A stretch of DNA of 64,000 bases, taken from NCBI GenBank assembly GCA_008508345.1, contig QNGE01003668.1, positions 10,757 through 74,756 on the forward strand, read 5' to 3'. Made by a program: the position numbers and the translations under genes. Positions 47,690 to 60,700 of the stretch are shown here, in pieces (the first letter of the stretch is position 1; every line of letters begins with the position of its first letter). This DNA is from Paragonimus westermani. Lineage: Eukaryota; Platyhelminthes; Trematoda; Plagiorchiida; Troglotrematidae. The notes under the pieces are model-generated. The model was not told the origin of the DNA, made no database searches, and saw only the letters and a program-made list of their open reading frames with translations.

Positions 47690-49060
47690 TCATGGTTCTG
47701 AGAAGATAGTGCTTGGGGTCTGAATGATTCGATAAAATAATTGATTTGTTACACCAATTTGGACTCCACAAGGTGATCGCTGGCCTGATGCTCAAGGTCG
47801 TGCCAAGAAACGGTGGTCGGAGGATGAAAAGGGTGTACTGGCGAAGAATTTGCCCATTATTCCATGTAGATAGTACCGAAAATAGTGCAGAAAATTTTTC
47901 ATGATGTGGGCGAGGTGGGGACGCATATACTTTCGCGAGGAATGCATGGACCTCTCGGCCGGACGTCAATCTTCGCTCAAATTCCTAAGAATTTCGAGGA
48001 GCTCACGATATGCACGACCACTGCGGAATTTTAAGAGTCCGGGCGGGGTGAGATGTGTTCTCGCTGGGGATATATCAGTGAAACCAAGAATGGAGAGAGA
48101 AATTATGAGATAAGCGGGATAACGTGAAACTAACTATGTGAGCTATGACGAACAATGGAACATGTGATATTCTGACATAACCTCCTATGTGACGTTAATA
48201 GCATTGTGTTGATTGATGAAATATATACCACATGCGAACAGCTGCTATTGAATAACGCGAAAGGAGATCGATTATAAGCTATTCCTAGTGTACGATCATT
48301 GCCGCATTTAGACGTCTATCATCTTTGTACAGACGGTATATAGAATGAGAAGAATGTTTGAAAACACCGAGAGGTTTTCGGGTGGTCTATCCGGAGAGGA
48401 AAAGGAAGAGTTGCGGCTCGAGGTTATTATGCAGTCATGAGACAAAAAGATTGAGTTTTTTAACGATTTTAGGATGTCCAGCTTTTGCATGGTGGTTTAC
48501 AACTCAGACACACGGGCTATCAACAAGTATGGGGTAAGAGTGTGCCAGGTTGTTAGGGTTGTTACTAACGGGCATGTATATTGACACCTATACGTGCTGA
48601 CTATAGACATGTTATCATGTTCACTGGCGAGTCTAAAAGTACAAGATCTATCCTGAACTCGGTAGTTTTGATCGGTTCCATGGATGCGTGGTTTAACATC
48701 AAGCAACACAGAGGGTTTTTCCTCAGTTGTCAGTGGGTCCGGTTTCAAATATAACGTCCTCAGACAAGTAGGGCTTGAAAGTGGATATGACTTTCGACAT
48801 TGTTTAGAAAGTTTCTGAGTTTCGTTTGAATTGGTGTATATTCTTACTAGATCTAATTGCATACGGGAGTGTGTTCCAAATGTAGGAATATTTTACTAGG
48901 AAATATTTTGAACGCAGTTTTATCCGAGATTTAAGAGCTGCCAAGGTGAATTCCTTGTTTCTGAGGTTATACTTTGATCTGTGTTGTAAGCTAGTCGCGA
49001 ATCCGACGGTGAATTCACTGCCATTGACCAAAATATGCATGAGTGTTTCAAGGTGATGTC
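47690..49060 (-). mobile_element. Third LINE family, copy A: RT C-terminus plus long 3' region
   Basis: On the minus strand the frame at 49100-48804 contains NGSEFTVGFATSL, NLRNKEFTL, and FLVKYSYIWNTLPYAI (the WNSLP block of Jockey/CR1 LINEs). About 1.1 kb of further sequence follows down to about 47690 and is shared with copy B at 55785-57440. The two copies align over about 1,370 bp once the solo LTR in B is removed. The copy is 5'-truncated inside the RT thumb near 49060. The 3' region is unusually long for such LINEs. It includes a block (48627-48865) almost identical to copy B, and an open frame (48862-48497) that begins in this block. Confidence 0.75.
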
Positions 49061-51207
49061 GGAAAATACGTGCAAATGCGTCGTCGAGTGATTTTGCCAT
49101 CAGGTGCTATGATTACCGTCGGCAAGGTGTTGAAATTATTTGGCTTTTTCAATAAAGGGCGGGAAATTCCACAATCCGGAGAAAATCTCGGGCGGACTCT
49201 AGCGTATGATTCTGCCAATTGCTCGAAAACCTTAAAAAATTTAAAATTCTGCTAATCTTACCGTCACTATGGGGTTTTGTGAGACGAATCGTCTCGGTTC
49301 TTCTCACATGACGGATGCAAATGAGAGTAATAAAAAAGCGCTGTCTCGTACAAACCATTATATGGTCCCCTTTGGTCAAGCGCTCAATCGTTTGACCCGA
49401 AACCGAGAAAAACAAGAGAAGCGGCAACACTATCCTCTGAAAGAGCGCGTGAAAGTTAGGCCACGGAGGTCCACAATTCACAAGAAAAAATGACTATCAT
49501 ACATGGCCGACAAGCCGCGAGGCAAATCAAAAGAGGTTATCATTACTGACAGTCGGGAACAGTTAATCGAATGAGACGGTTATATATCACAGCCAGGGCG
49601 TAATAAAAAAATGCGCTGCGAGAACATCAGAAAGCAACGCGTGAAAATACAGTCTAGATGAAGTACCGGCGTTTCCTCTCGCCGCGGCAATCTGCTCGGC
49701 TGAGTGGAACCATACCACCGCCCACGACCATACAATCCAAACTGGGACGATTGATCGATATGGCGTGATGTGTCGTGGTGGTCTTGTTAAACGATGGTCC
49801 TCCAAACACAAGTACCACGAGGAAGGTTGGTTTAAACATTACAAGTGATAAGTGGAACACTTTTGCGGCGGCAGACATTAGTCGGGCTAGCGTACCCGTT
49901 GGCCTTTGCAGAGTTCTGAACAACTTCGACCGAAAATGCACTGCCGTTTTAATCAAACGATAAACCCACTCGTTAGATCCAGCTCTACCTTACGCAGTGC
50001 AGCCAACACCAGCAAGCACTGTCTACCGGCATCCATAAAAATAAAGCAAATATTTCGATGCATTCATTTTGATGACGTATGGAGTAGAAAGTACTAGTGT
50101 GGATACCGTTTGGCAGGTTTCGTGTGCTACCGCGCGCTACTAACGGTAACTAATGTTAACACACTTACAACTCCGAGTTCTCTACCTTGAAGCTGTTGTG
50201 GCTGCTAGGTGGTTGGCTGTGGATCTCTCAGGTCCTCATAGGACAACCGGTCCATCAAACCACACATGTATTTTTGCGAACAAGCATCGCAGGTTCTCCG
50301 ATAAACTGTGTTCGTTATGTTCAGGTCGAACGAAGCGTGCCGTCACCAACAGTCGGCGTCAAATTCTTTCACGTACCATTTATTCAGATTTGTGCTGATG
50401 ATTTCGTCATATTTACGTAACACTCAGATGTCATGCGGAAGCCTCATATACAACAGAACTAAAGGTTTTCGAAGTTTCTATCAGTTGTCGGATAAACTTA
50501 CACTGTCGTGCCACCACGACAAGCGGAACCAAAACTTATCCTCCTTGAGAGAATCATAGGACTCCATGGTGTTCATCGCTCAGCTGTCACCACGAGGATT
50601 GGCCGGGTTGTTGGATAACTCACTTTCAGACATGCGCGAAACTAGTCGTTTTATTGTAGCATATTTCGAGCAAGGAACTATGAATTTGCTGCCTGTTGTC
50701 AACTAAATGGAGCCTCGGAAAGTCCGACTCGAGATTGTCCTCACAGTCTATGTTTATGGCATACCCTGCTCGCTGATCGATTACCCAGTGTGCATCCGAC
50801 GCGTCGCAGTTTATTAGTAATCAGACTTCGTCTTCTTCCGGTGGAACGAACAACAGATCGGCAGGACAACTTCCGTCCATCGCCATTCAATATATTGGCT
50901 ACATTAGGCTCAACATGGAGCATGAATATCGTGAGTTTTCAAGGATGAATCTTCAAATGGTTCCGGGTTGAATTTTGGCGGACCCACATTGATAAACAAC
51001 TCGTCTGCACATTCTTCTGTATAATTCCTGAAATCCACAGAACTGAGTTTTGTATGGCGAGCTAGTCGGGATGGCGATTTCATTTGTCTAGCAGGATTGC
51101 CTCAATTGTTAATAAACACGAATCTTTTCTTCGAATTCCCGCAAAATTCTATCTGCACCCTCTTGTATCTCAGCTCATTCTTCCTCATACTTATTTATTT
51201 CAATAAG
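49061..51207. other. Interval with no supported gene
   Basis: Frames up to 110 codons occur without recognised motifs. No transposon piece was identified. Confidence 0.35.
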
Positions 51208-51507
51208 GCAACATCCCACCGTCATAGCTTACCAAAGCGAAGTGCAATTTATAACGGAACCGGGCAGGCAAACATGATTACACGTGATGACCTCTCCAGT
51301 TGGGATGCCACCGCCCTTGTAGCTGCCACCAGTCGAGGCCTTCACGAAAGCCTAAGTACCCTAAAAATATCACAGATATATTTACCAGCTGAAGATCCAT
51401 TTTACCCGGACCTTTGTGTGAAGAACGAGGAAACCCTTAGAATTGACGTATGTAGACGAGGGAGGACCAAAAGAATAATCACTGAGAACTTCCAAAGATA
51501 TTTTGAT
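51208..51507 (+). other. Candidate host exon, unidentified protein
   Basis: Inside a 162-codon frame, a pyrimidine-rich tract and AATAAG end at 51207, and a GTGAGC donor starts at 51508. The 300 nt between them are exactly 100 codons in phase 0 at both ends. The encoded sequence includes MITRDDLSSWDATALVAATS, ISQIYLPAEDPFYPDL and RGRTKRIITENFQRYFD, mixed in charge and hydrophobicity as in a globular protein. I do not recognise the family, and no neighbouring exon was found. Confidence rests on splice borders, phase and composition. Confidence 0.35.
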
Positions 51508-51950
51508 GTGAGCATCATTATGGGTCACCCGGATGTCGGCAGTCGAGAGTTAGTGACCGAGATGGAGGTTACCTTGCGTAGGTAGGAGCATGGGTGGCAC
51601 GGCCAACCATACGGGCGCTTTCAGGAAGACGTAAGAAGATTCACAGACAAGCGAATTTGTACGTACTTCACGCGCAGCAAATTTGATCCCGTCAAGCCAA
51701 AGTGCACACACATGAGCCTTACCTAACAAACGGAGAGATTCAATAGCCTAGCAAACGGAAACTATGAGACATCTAATTTCGGGCGTCTAACTGTTCGTCC
51801 AGTCTAACATAGCCTGCTCGCAATGCATATCGACAAACCGGATACCGAACAGTCGCGTTTGTGGAGCAGTGGGCGTCCACTAAACTCTCAGCCCCTCTAA
51901 ATAACCAGCTCTGACCCGAGAAAGGCGACCGTAGAGGTGAGTTTGTTATT
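51508..51950. other. Spacer, nothing recognised
   Basis: No motif or repeat was seen. Confidence 0.35.
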
Positions 51951-52372
51951 GGTTGGCGGCACCCGTTTGGGGTTGGCCCATCACAGTGGTCGTTGCCATG
52001 TGACACTCACGGTCACCTGTCACCACAATTGACTTGAGTTGCACCACTTATGGCACCAGTCACATAGTAATTACCCAGTTCAAACCCAAAAGAATAAGAC
52101 CAGGGGATGTGTGAGAGAGATCTTTCTGTCCAGCCGGCCAATGATGGGTAGACAACTGAATGACTAGCACGACAGTAGAAACCGTACCTTTTAGAACCTA
52201 ACCGGCAGCACACTCCAGTGATAAGATATAACCTGAAAAGTATACGGAAAACAATGTACCCTGGAAAGGATAAGAGGCGATAACAAAATACAATTTCGGA
52301 CCGGTAGAACACAGAAAAACAGCCATCATACATCATGCCAACTGAGCCGAAGAAAGGAAAGGGTAGGAAGCC
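51951..52372. repeat. Dispersed repeat, copy 2
   Basis: This copy aligns with 3434-3895 from GGTTGGCGGCA through CCAGCCGGCCAATG to GCCGAAGAAAGGAA. It lies directly on the 3' side of the second RTE-like LINE. It lacks the tandem units that follow copy 1. Confidence 0.6.
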
Positions 52373-52439
52373 ATTGAGATCCGGGTTTTTAGAACAGACA
52401 GCTGGTGAGTTGCTAGGCGATGGTAGTCACTGGTCGATG

Positions 52440-55390
52440 TCATCACCAGAGAAAATACGTGACTGATATTACGCACTTGACCCCTATGAACTGTGTATTT
52501 TACCTGAAGATATACTATAAGCTACATGGCGACCCACTAATTCCAAACAACCAGCATATTCACGACCGCGCCCGCCGCAATGTCACATAACCATGTCATT
52601 GTGCGTCGCGCGGAAATTGTTCACTGAGCGGCTGCACGGATCACATTTTGCCAAATCATCTGGTTTAACGCTAAGATCGCCCGATCCCAGTAGTCCGTGC
52701 AGAGGCTATTTTGAAATATGGCTATCGCCCATCCGACGAATGTGACCTATCTAACAAAGGTGGTTCGCCGTGGGCATAGCTACTGTTCCTTCCGCTGGAT
52801 GCCCGAGGTACGTCTTAGATACTGCAAATAGCGCAAGTTCTGCCAATACAGTTTCCAATTTGCGCTGCCGTACGGCACTATGGACAACACCTTTGCGCTG
52901 TAGGCAGAGATTAATGGCCACCATCTGCATTTGATTTTACCAGACACGTCCTTCAAGAAGCCCAAAGGCTCCACTAGAAAATACTACACGAGCTCGTAAT
53001 TTGCAGCCCTTGAACAAATTTTTCGACCAGTTTCCATTCATGTAGCTGGAGTCTACGCAACTGGTGACAAGCTGTCTATCAACATGAATTTGATATACGA
53101 GTGCAGGAGGAAGCTGAAAGAATGTCTCACCTACGTTTACATTCAGCGAAAACTTGGATGCCACTGTCGCAACCGCCGCATCCAATTGCTTGAGTTTCTC
53201 CTTAATTCGTGCAAACAGTCTGCTGTCACCTGCAAACAGAAGCGTGCACACCATTTGGGTATGTAGAGGGCTTAGGAAGACAAAACGTTGAATTTCCAGT
53301 AGGCGTTCATCCGTCTTGTACTCATTCTGAACGGCGTCCTCTGCCGAGTCCCTGAGAGCAGATGCTAGCATAGCAATCAACCATAAACTAAACAGGGTCG
53401 GGGTTAGAACATAACTCTATTGCATGCTAGTGACAATATTCAAATCAAAACAGGCCGGTCCACCCGATATTACCTTCACCTTCATGCAAAGCGCAAAATT
53501 TTGATCAAATTGCGGAACTCACGTAAACATTCAGACTTGCCAAGCGCCCTACACAATGTCCGGCGCTTCGCGGGATCAAAGGTCCTGCTAATGTCTACAA
53601 GGGGCATACAGTGGCTTGTTGCTCTCCCGGCACTTGTTAAAGCTGTCGGACAGAAGTCGCCAGGTTGGTCATGCAGTGGTTCACCCGAAATCCACACTAC
53701 TCATCGAAATCAATGGCAACAACAACGCCTGTACGTGATCATTTCAGGGGATCATGCTTGCGCAGCTTGGCAGAAGAATGGTTCGACGGATGTCGAAGCA
53801 TTGTTTGTTGGGACAAAGGTGGACCTGAAGTTTTGTGACAATTCTCCTCTCAGATGGAGTAAAGCAACTGGAACAAAGCACGCCCGCCGTTACCCAGAAG
53901 CCAACGTGGTAATTCATCTTCACATACAGTTTCTCCACTGCTCTGTTGTTCCACCACTCTCTGCAACTCTGACAGATCCGAGACCAGAATAGTGAAGATT
54001 TGATGGCCTGCTGCGGTAGGCTGTACACGGTTACCCAAGCAGTCGTAGCAACGCGGCATTGTAGGCTGCCAAATAGTTTGTGCTCGACTCTTACTACGTC
54101 CCCTGGCTAAATGCAAGGATAGCCCGTGTCCACGCTTATCAGTGGTTGGTTGAGCTGGACAGTTGGGACAAAATTCGCCCTAAGCGAATAGCCAAACTTT
54201 CTGTTTTCACGGCGACCGGCGTGCCTCCGCATCCGATCACTTTTTTCCTTCGCCAGCTGCCCTCGGTTCCGCGATGGCGTCCAACTAGTTGACGATGAAC
54301 ACTCCGGCATGCCAACATTACGTTTTTATTGTCTGGTCCAGTCTAGAGACGACGAATATCACACTGTCCCAACCTAGTGAGCCTGAGAAAGACACTTTGT
54401 TTTTTGGAACCAGTCCGGAGGCCTCCAACGTTCGAAACTAGTTGTCTCGGTGGCGGTCTTCTGTGGTCCGTTCTTTGAGCTGTTGCCACACTTCCCAGGA
54501 AGTAGTGGAAAAATGGTCGTCTTTAAGGAAACCTTGGGCTGCAAGTCTTGAAGCAGCGTTTGTTTCGAGGCCGCATAATCGTTTGACATCTAATTTCCGC
54601 GGTCGCCTAGAGGATATAAAATAAACAGGCTTGCACACACGCACAAACAATTTGTTCCCGACCGGTCTACAATCTGTGCCACGGTCATCACCGCGCATCA
54701 TTCGCGTGAAGCGTACTTCACGGATGTCGCACCACCGCACAATCAAATAATCAAGCTAATAGCAGTTACTCCTTCGCGGGTGTCCCCACGTCGTGATGCT
54801 GCCCGCCTCCGCCTGAATCGAGTGTTCGTCATAGCCAACTCTTGAGCAGCACAGAGGATCACCGTTCTCGTTGACTTGGCCAACGATCTAATGTCCAAAG
54901 TCCAAGAGTCCACGGATAACCGGCCAGGCTAATGATACACACCAGCCCTAGCGTTCAAGTTACCTAGATCAAACAGTCGGTCACTCACCTGTGCCGGCCG
55001 TATTGCGGATGACAGCTCACTATAGAGCTGGTCATTTGTATCATCAGTTTGATACATAGTCGGACCGTAAACTCTAACATATATGATACATTTGCTTCAA
55101 CCGAGTCGAAGGAATATGCGCATGTTTCGAGGAGTGGTGCCACGCGGTTCGTCAATCATCAAAAAATTCATGCGTCGGGCGACTGCGGAACAGACGCCGT
55201 GCCTCCGGTCGCCGTCTTTTGGGCAGCCTGTCCGGTAAGTGCACCCAGCACACGCTCTTCAGAGCTTATCTGGGTCTGCAGGTCTTGTTTTTCAAGGCTG
55301 TTACGTCGACGTGATAGCGGCTCGCTTCCATGGAGATGATGTGGCGTTCTGGTCACCCTGCGATGCCGCATTGGTTCAGAAGCGTACGCA
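52440..55390 (-). mobile_element. RTE-like non-LTR retrotransposon relic, copy 2
   Basis: The minus strand again shows an EN-RT order. Endonuclease pieces are GCPKDGDRRHGV (about 55200), VRVYGPTMYQTDD (about 55060), DRLFDLGNLNARAG (54990; GDFN changed to GNLN), and TTWGHPRR with LDYLIVR (about 54770). The linker reads DVKRLCG. RT pieces are PLVDISRTFDPA (53600), LLFAGD (FADD changed to FAGD, about 53240), the thumb-region FGLLEGRVW (about 52945), and a tail to about 52440. It belongs to the same family as 150-3030, sharing the EN-RT motif order and the MTLRR-type tail, but is more damaged. A 190-codon frame on the plus strand (53420-53992) is its antisense shadow. Confidence 0.85.
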
Positions 55391-55713
55391 TACTTCGCGT
55401 CTTAGCGGGAAGCGTCTTTCATCACCCAGTCGGTTTCACTTTGGTCGTCGTTTTACTGAGAATCAAGTGAGCATTGTGCGCTCCAAGATTCATGCTTGCG
55501 GGGTTGACAGAAGGGAATGTGAGTGAAGGTTATGTAATGGAATATTTTCGCCTATCTACCATACCGCACACAGCAGAGGGGCAAGGTTGTCTGTTCTGCG
55601 CGACAGTCGATGTGCTACAGTGATCTGTTTGTGTCGTGCAATGGTTGACAGAAGGCGATTAGAACGTTCATTCAGTCTTCGAATGAAAGGCCTATACCTC
55701 AACGTAACGGGTG

Positions 55714-55726
55714 ATATATATATATA
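55714..55726. repeat. AT microsatellite
   Basis: A short (AT)n run at the junction between the RTE-like copy 2 side and the 3' end of the third-family LINE. Confidence 0.7.
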
Positions 55727-55784
55727 ACGGGGCTAGCACCAGCAATCAAACTGCAATAGCCACACACGCTTCAGAGAGCATGAT

Positions 55785-57720
55785 CAACGTACGGATTTTT
55801 AAGACGATAGTACTTGGGATCTGCACAATTCGATAAAAAAGTTGATTTGTTATTGTAACATGCACGCCAGCCGACCCTACTCTGGATGCCCGTGACTTCG
55901 TGGACCAACCTTCGTGCAACGTGGACGCACCAGGGGACAGCGCTTTTCCGAAGTAGTGGTTCGAACAACAGTTCTGAAAAGAGAAACAATACGAACAAGC
56001 ATGAGCCGAAGGCGCAGTAAGCCGTGCACACAACTTACACAAACGAAATCTAAAACGGCACCAAGAACACAGCAGCACGCCCCGTAACACAACTCAAATT
56101 CAATCCGTGCGCGCCCGCTGGTTTCGGTTGCGCGTTACAGTTATACCAAATGGAACTGCATAAGGTGATCACTGGCCTAATGCTCAAGGTCGTGCAAAAA
56201 AGGGGCGCTTGGAGTATGGAGGGGATGTATTGGCGAAGGATTCGATCATTATTCTCTATAGATAGTCCCGGGAAAATGTGCGGAAGATTTGTTAATGATA
56301 GGGGAGGTGAGTACGCATATACTTTTGCGGGGAACGGATGGACCTCTCGACCGAACGTCATTCTTCGCTCAAATTCCAATGAATCTTGGGTGTTTCGCGA
56401 TATGCCCGGCCATTGAGAAATTTTGAGTGTCCGAGAGGGGTGGGATGTTTTCTCGCGCAGAATATATCAGTAAAACCAAGAATGGAGAGTGGAATCACGC
56501 GATAAACCAGTGGACGTAAACCTGACTATGTGAGCTATGACGAACAATGAAACATATAATATTCTGGCATAACCTTTCATGTGACGTTAATAATATTGTG
56601 TTAATTGACGAATTATATATCATAAGCGAACAGCTGTTATCAAATAACACGAGGAGCGGTCGATTATCAGCTGTCCCTGGTATACGATTACTGCCGGATT
56701 TAAATGTCAATTATCTCTGTACGACCGGCATATAGAATGAGAACAATGTCTGACAATACCGAGGGATTGCCTGGTGGTCCATCATAGGAGAAAGAGGAAG
56801 AGTTGCGACTCAGGGTTATAATGCAGACATGGGACGAACCGGTTGAGTCATTTTGTTTTTCAAACAATTTTACCATGCTCAGCTTTTGCATGGTGTTTTG
56901 CAACACAGACACACACGCTGGCATACCAAGATGATTGGGTTATTACTAACTGGCATGTACATTGACACCCACACGTGTTGACTATAGACATGTTTTCCTG
57001 TTCCCTGTCAAGTCTAAAAGTACAAGATCTATCCTGAAATCGGTAGTTTTGATCGGTTCCATGGATGCGTGGTTTAACATCAAGCAACACAGAGGGTTTT
57101 TCCTCAGTTGTCAGTGGGTCCGGTTTCAAATATAACGTCCTCAGACAAGTAGGGCTTGAAAATGGATGACTTTCGTCATTGTTTAGAAAGTTTCTAAGTT
57201 TCGTTTGAATTGGTGTATATTCTTACTAGATCTAATTGCATACGGGATTTTGCTCCAAATAAAGAAATATCTTACTAGGAAAATACTAGAACGCCGTTTT
57301 TCCGTGATTTAATTGCCGCCAAGGTGAAGTCCTCGTTTCTGAGGCTATAATTCGATCTGTGCTGTAAACTATTCACGAATCCGACGGTGAATTTATTGCC
57401 ATAGACCATATTATACATGAGTGCGAGGTTAAGCTTGAGTTGCCGTAACCGAAGAAGATCGATTGCGAGCGACTGGCAGCGTTCTCTGTAGCTCAGAGAA
57501 GATGGACAACTCAATAAGCTTTTCGTGGATGTATGCTGGAGCCTTCCCAGATTTAGCCTATCAGACTTGCGCAGGTGGTCATATATGAACGTATAGTACT
57601 TAAACTGGGGTCGTACACAGTTTAATAAGGTATAATCGTGCAGCAGTTGGGAAAATGAGTGTTTACTGTAACTAGTCGTCCGTCTGGTTTTAGCGACTAG
57701 GAACGATATAGGTCCTGCGA
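55785..57720 (-). mobile_element. Third LINE family, copy B: RT thumb, C-terminus and long 3' region
   Basis: A 170-codon minus-strand frame (57787-57275) reads TLLNCVRPQFKYYTFIYDHL, then LQHTSTKSLLSCPSSLSYRE, and LRLRQLKLNLALMYNMVYGN. These are the FVRPHLEY.....W, QRR.TK and RR...DL...YK blocks of Jockey/CR1 reverse transcriptases. A frameshift then leads to YLEQNPV and FKR at the C-terminus. The 3' region down to 55785 matches copy A (47690-49060) and is interrupted by a 286-bp solo-LTR-like insertion at 55854-56139. It reaches further 5' than copy A but is still truncated. Confidence 0.8.
55854..56139. mobile_element. Solo LTR-like insertion with 5-bp target duplication
   Basis: This 286-bp segment begins TGTAACATGC and ends GCGTTACA. 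It is flanked by GTTAT at 55849-55853 and 56140-56144. Copy A of the LINE has the uninterrupted sequence GATTTGTTACACC near 47744, which shows where it inserted. It shares GGGGACAGCG, CAAGCATGAGC, and CGTGCACACAACTTACACAA-type blocks with the paired repeats at 24707-25355. TG...CA ends and a 5-bp duplication favour a solo LTR over a DNA-transposon MITE. Confidence 0.7.
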
Positions 57721-60700
57721 AGTTGAATGGGTTTGAGTAGCGTGAACCCATGTCAAGTATTGAGTTGGCGGTTGATATGCGAGGCAAATGTGCTGTCTTT
57801 CTCTCTGTTTGAGGGCAACAGAATGGATACCGTAGCGACTAAAATGGTGAGAAGATTTGATAGCAGCTGACTGTTGGCGTGTTGCCTTGTGATCGACAAA
57901 AACAGATTGAGGACGCATTAATCTTCACACAAAGAGGCGAGTGCAATAACATGCCTTTGTTTTAAAAAATGCAGCACACTGTAATTCAAAGACCTCACGA
58001 ATTTCAGCGGGATCACCAATAATAGTCTTGTCCTGTGGAGTGAGTTCTAGGATAATGAGGTCGTTTTACAGTTCCTGCTGCTAATGAATGCTCACCTTCC
58101 TCTTTGCTGTCGAGCGCATTTTTTCTTACGCCACTTTACAGCGTCTCATTTCTGTAACTTGTTATTAAAAATATTATATGTCCGCGTAACAAAAGAAAAA
58201 CCGTGCATTTTCGGTGCTCTGATTCGAGATTTTTAGCCTGGCTGCTTTGAAGGGAGAGTTCTATATAAGCTATACACGTTACTGTGTTTTGATTCTTGCG
58301 GTGCTGAGATGTCCGTACAAAACCCGAGGTGTTCACTAAATTGTTCAGTTTTGCACTAGAGTTATAGGTCAGAAAAAAAGTATTCCAGTTCAAAGACCCA
58401 AGCACAGTGAGGAATATGTTCCGGTCAACCAATTCAATTTGACTACCACATGGCAGTCAACCGTTTAAATGCGTTGAATCCAAAAGTGAAGTTGGCTACG
58501 TTGTGAGCGCTTTCCAAAAATTGTTTAAAAGCAGACACATTAGCGCGAGACATGCCTGTCAAAAATGAGATTCACAATGCGGCTTGGTCTAGTGGGTGCT
58601 AAAATATTTTGGCGTTATCCACTTACCTGGATACACTCGTGAAACCGAACCAGCCGCTCAGGAGCTGTGGAAGAGACTAGAGAGAAATTGAGCACATGAA
58701 ATTCTCCGCCAGTTGGCCCGTATGGTGGAGGTAGGGTTGGTACATAGTGAAGCTCGTTGACAAGGTGAATCGCTTATCATGAGTGGTCTATAACTCATCC
58801 CAACATTTGCGCGAAAAGGACAATATATTATCAGCCGCGGGGATATAGCAGACACACGGTGGTAGGACTAGTCAAGTGCAGTCGCGGAATACTGCTTTTT
58901 TCATCAAATTGCACATCGTCTTTCACACACAGCGCCACGAATTTCACGAGATTTTTGACAACCTACGGTGTTTAGGTGCGTGTCTGATGTCTCGGAATTT
59001 AGCCAAGCCTCGAGGTTTAGAATAATGTGAAGAAGTATAAGATAAAATGTCCAAGATTTTGCACCTTATTAACCAATAAGCTCCCGTCCAAAAGCAATGA
59101 ACTGGGTGACTTTTACTTGTGCAGCGTCAGTTTCAGGTCTTTGAAAGTTCCAAAGCAGAAGGGCCACCTTGGTTTAGAAACTCAGGTGGTGTTTCTTAGT
59201 CTGATGAACTTATACTGTGCTCATTACCCTCTGGTTTGTTGTAGCCTGCGTCTGACACCAAAAAAAGGAAGGGCTGGAATAGTGTCAACGGGTAGAGTGT
59301 GGTGGCGGGACTATGGCAAGTGGACCTGGCGACAGAGGTTTGAACAGCATACGACTTGACAGAATATGGTGAGATTGAAATGAGTGCGTTGTGCCCATGA
59401 GCAAGTTGTCACCGTAGTGATCCCCAGTTGCATTTAAATGAACGTTCGTATCGAAAAGGATACTGAAGATGGGACAGGCAACGCAAAATTTCAAAGTGAG
59501 ACTCTGTTTGAGCCCTGAAATTAAATGTGTGTCACGTGATTGGCTCACAAGATCGCCTTGTCAAGTGCTGGACTGATGATTGGTTGTCCAAAGGGAAGTT
59601 CGTTGATGTTTAAACGGATATTGTGACAATACGGGCGTTACCAAATCTAGTAAAACTGCTTCTCTTTCTATTGTAAGTTTTTGCTTGTGAATAACTTGTT
59701 CGTTATGTGAGCAAAAACGAAATAAAAAGAGGTAACTAGTGGAGCAACAAACGGTTAAGCTTTTTAGGCCGTGTTCCTCGAGCCAAGTGACACCCGGGAC
59801 TACCGTTTAGCATTAAAGGCTTCAGTCCACGTGCATTATTTACCGAATCGTTGACGGCAGTCAGGAAGTAGATTTCTTTGTCTTGCGTTTTTTCGCTTGG
59901 TGCAGAGGCTATGAGACCAGCCTCCGTGTCACGGTCTGACAGGAATATCTGATTGGTGGTGACGCAAACAGTATGGCGACGACCATTTGAATGATGTCTA
60001 TGGAATGCTGCGTGATCCGGTGGCAGATGTGAGTATGACTTCTCCATCATCAGTCTGACTGAAGCGTTTCCCGAATAGTGTTTACAAGCTTAAGCTGATG
60101 GCATGAAATGCATTGAGGTGATCTTCGTTGTTGGACCAGCCAATGACTCAAGGAGGGCTGACGGTACTGTGATTTCAGCTCTACGTCGGTCACGCACTAA
60201 AGAAACACCTTATGTTTGAGATTGATGTTGGTAAAGAAAGCTGCTGGACACCGCAACCATATATCCAACAAAATAGTGATTCCTTCATGAGTCGTTGCTC
60301 CAGCAACTGTGTCAAGAACCTCATCAGGTGGAACGGTCTCCTACCGACGACTTCCTTGCATTAAGTTGCCTGTTAAAGTAGCTTCAGTCGTGGCCCTGAG
60401 ATCTTTATGTGCACAAAAAATGGCGTGCGAAGCCTATTCACAAGAATATCCGTAGTGTACTGTACGACATCGATGAGTTTTGAACTTGCCACTTATTTTG
60501 CCCAGCGGGACACCTAATTTTGGTTGACAGATGTCTTCGTGGAATTTCACGAAGCAAGTTTTTCCGACGCCCTGCCCGTTTTCAAGCATGATTACACACA
60601 GACATTGAAAACTTCTTATTCTGCTGATTCGATGAACCCCTACCCCTTGAGAACACTTCCTATTCCAAACTTGGTCACTTTGGAGGCTTTCCGCCAAGTG

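Noticed and set aside
53420..53992. 190-codon plus-strand frame
   Set aside because: It is antisense to the reverse transcriptase of the RTE-like LINE, whose motifs explain the sequence.
55854..56139. Reading the TGTAAC unit as a DNA-transposon MITE
   Set aside because: Inverted identity is limited to the first 6 bases plus scattered positions, ends are TG/CA, the duplication is 5 bp, and a paired direct-repeat arrangement exists at 24707-25355; an LTR fits better, though not proven.
47646..56379. Similar minus-strand frames of 107 and 109 codons (47646-47969 and 56050-56379) in the two third-family LINE copies, considered as a conserved extra protein
   Set aside because: They align, but amino-acid identity (a little over half by eye) is lower than nucleotide identity, which is what neutral decay gives, and part of the second frame lies in the inserted solo LTR.
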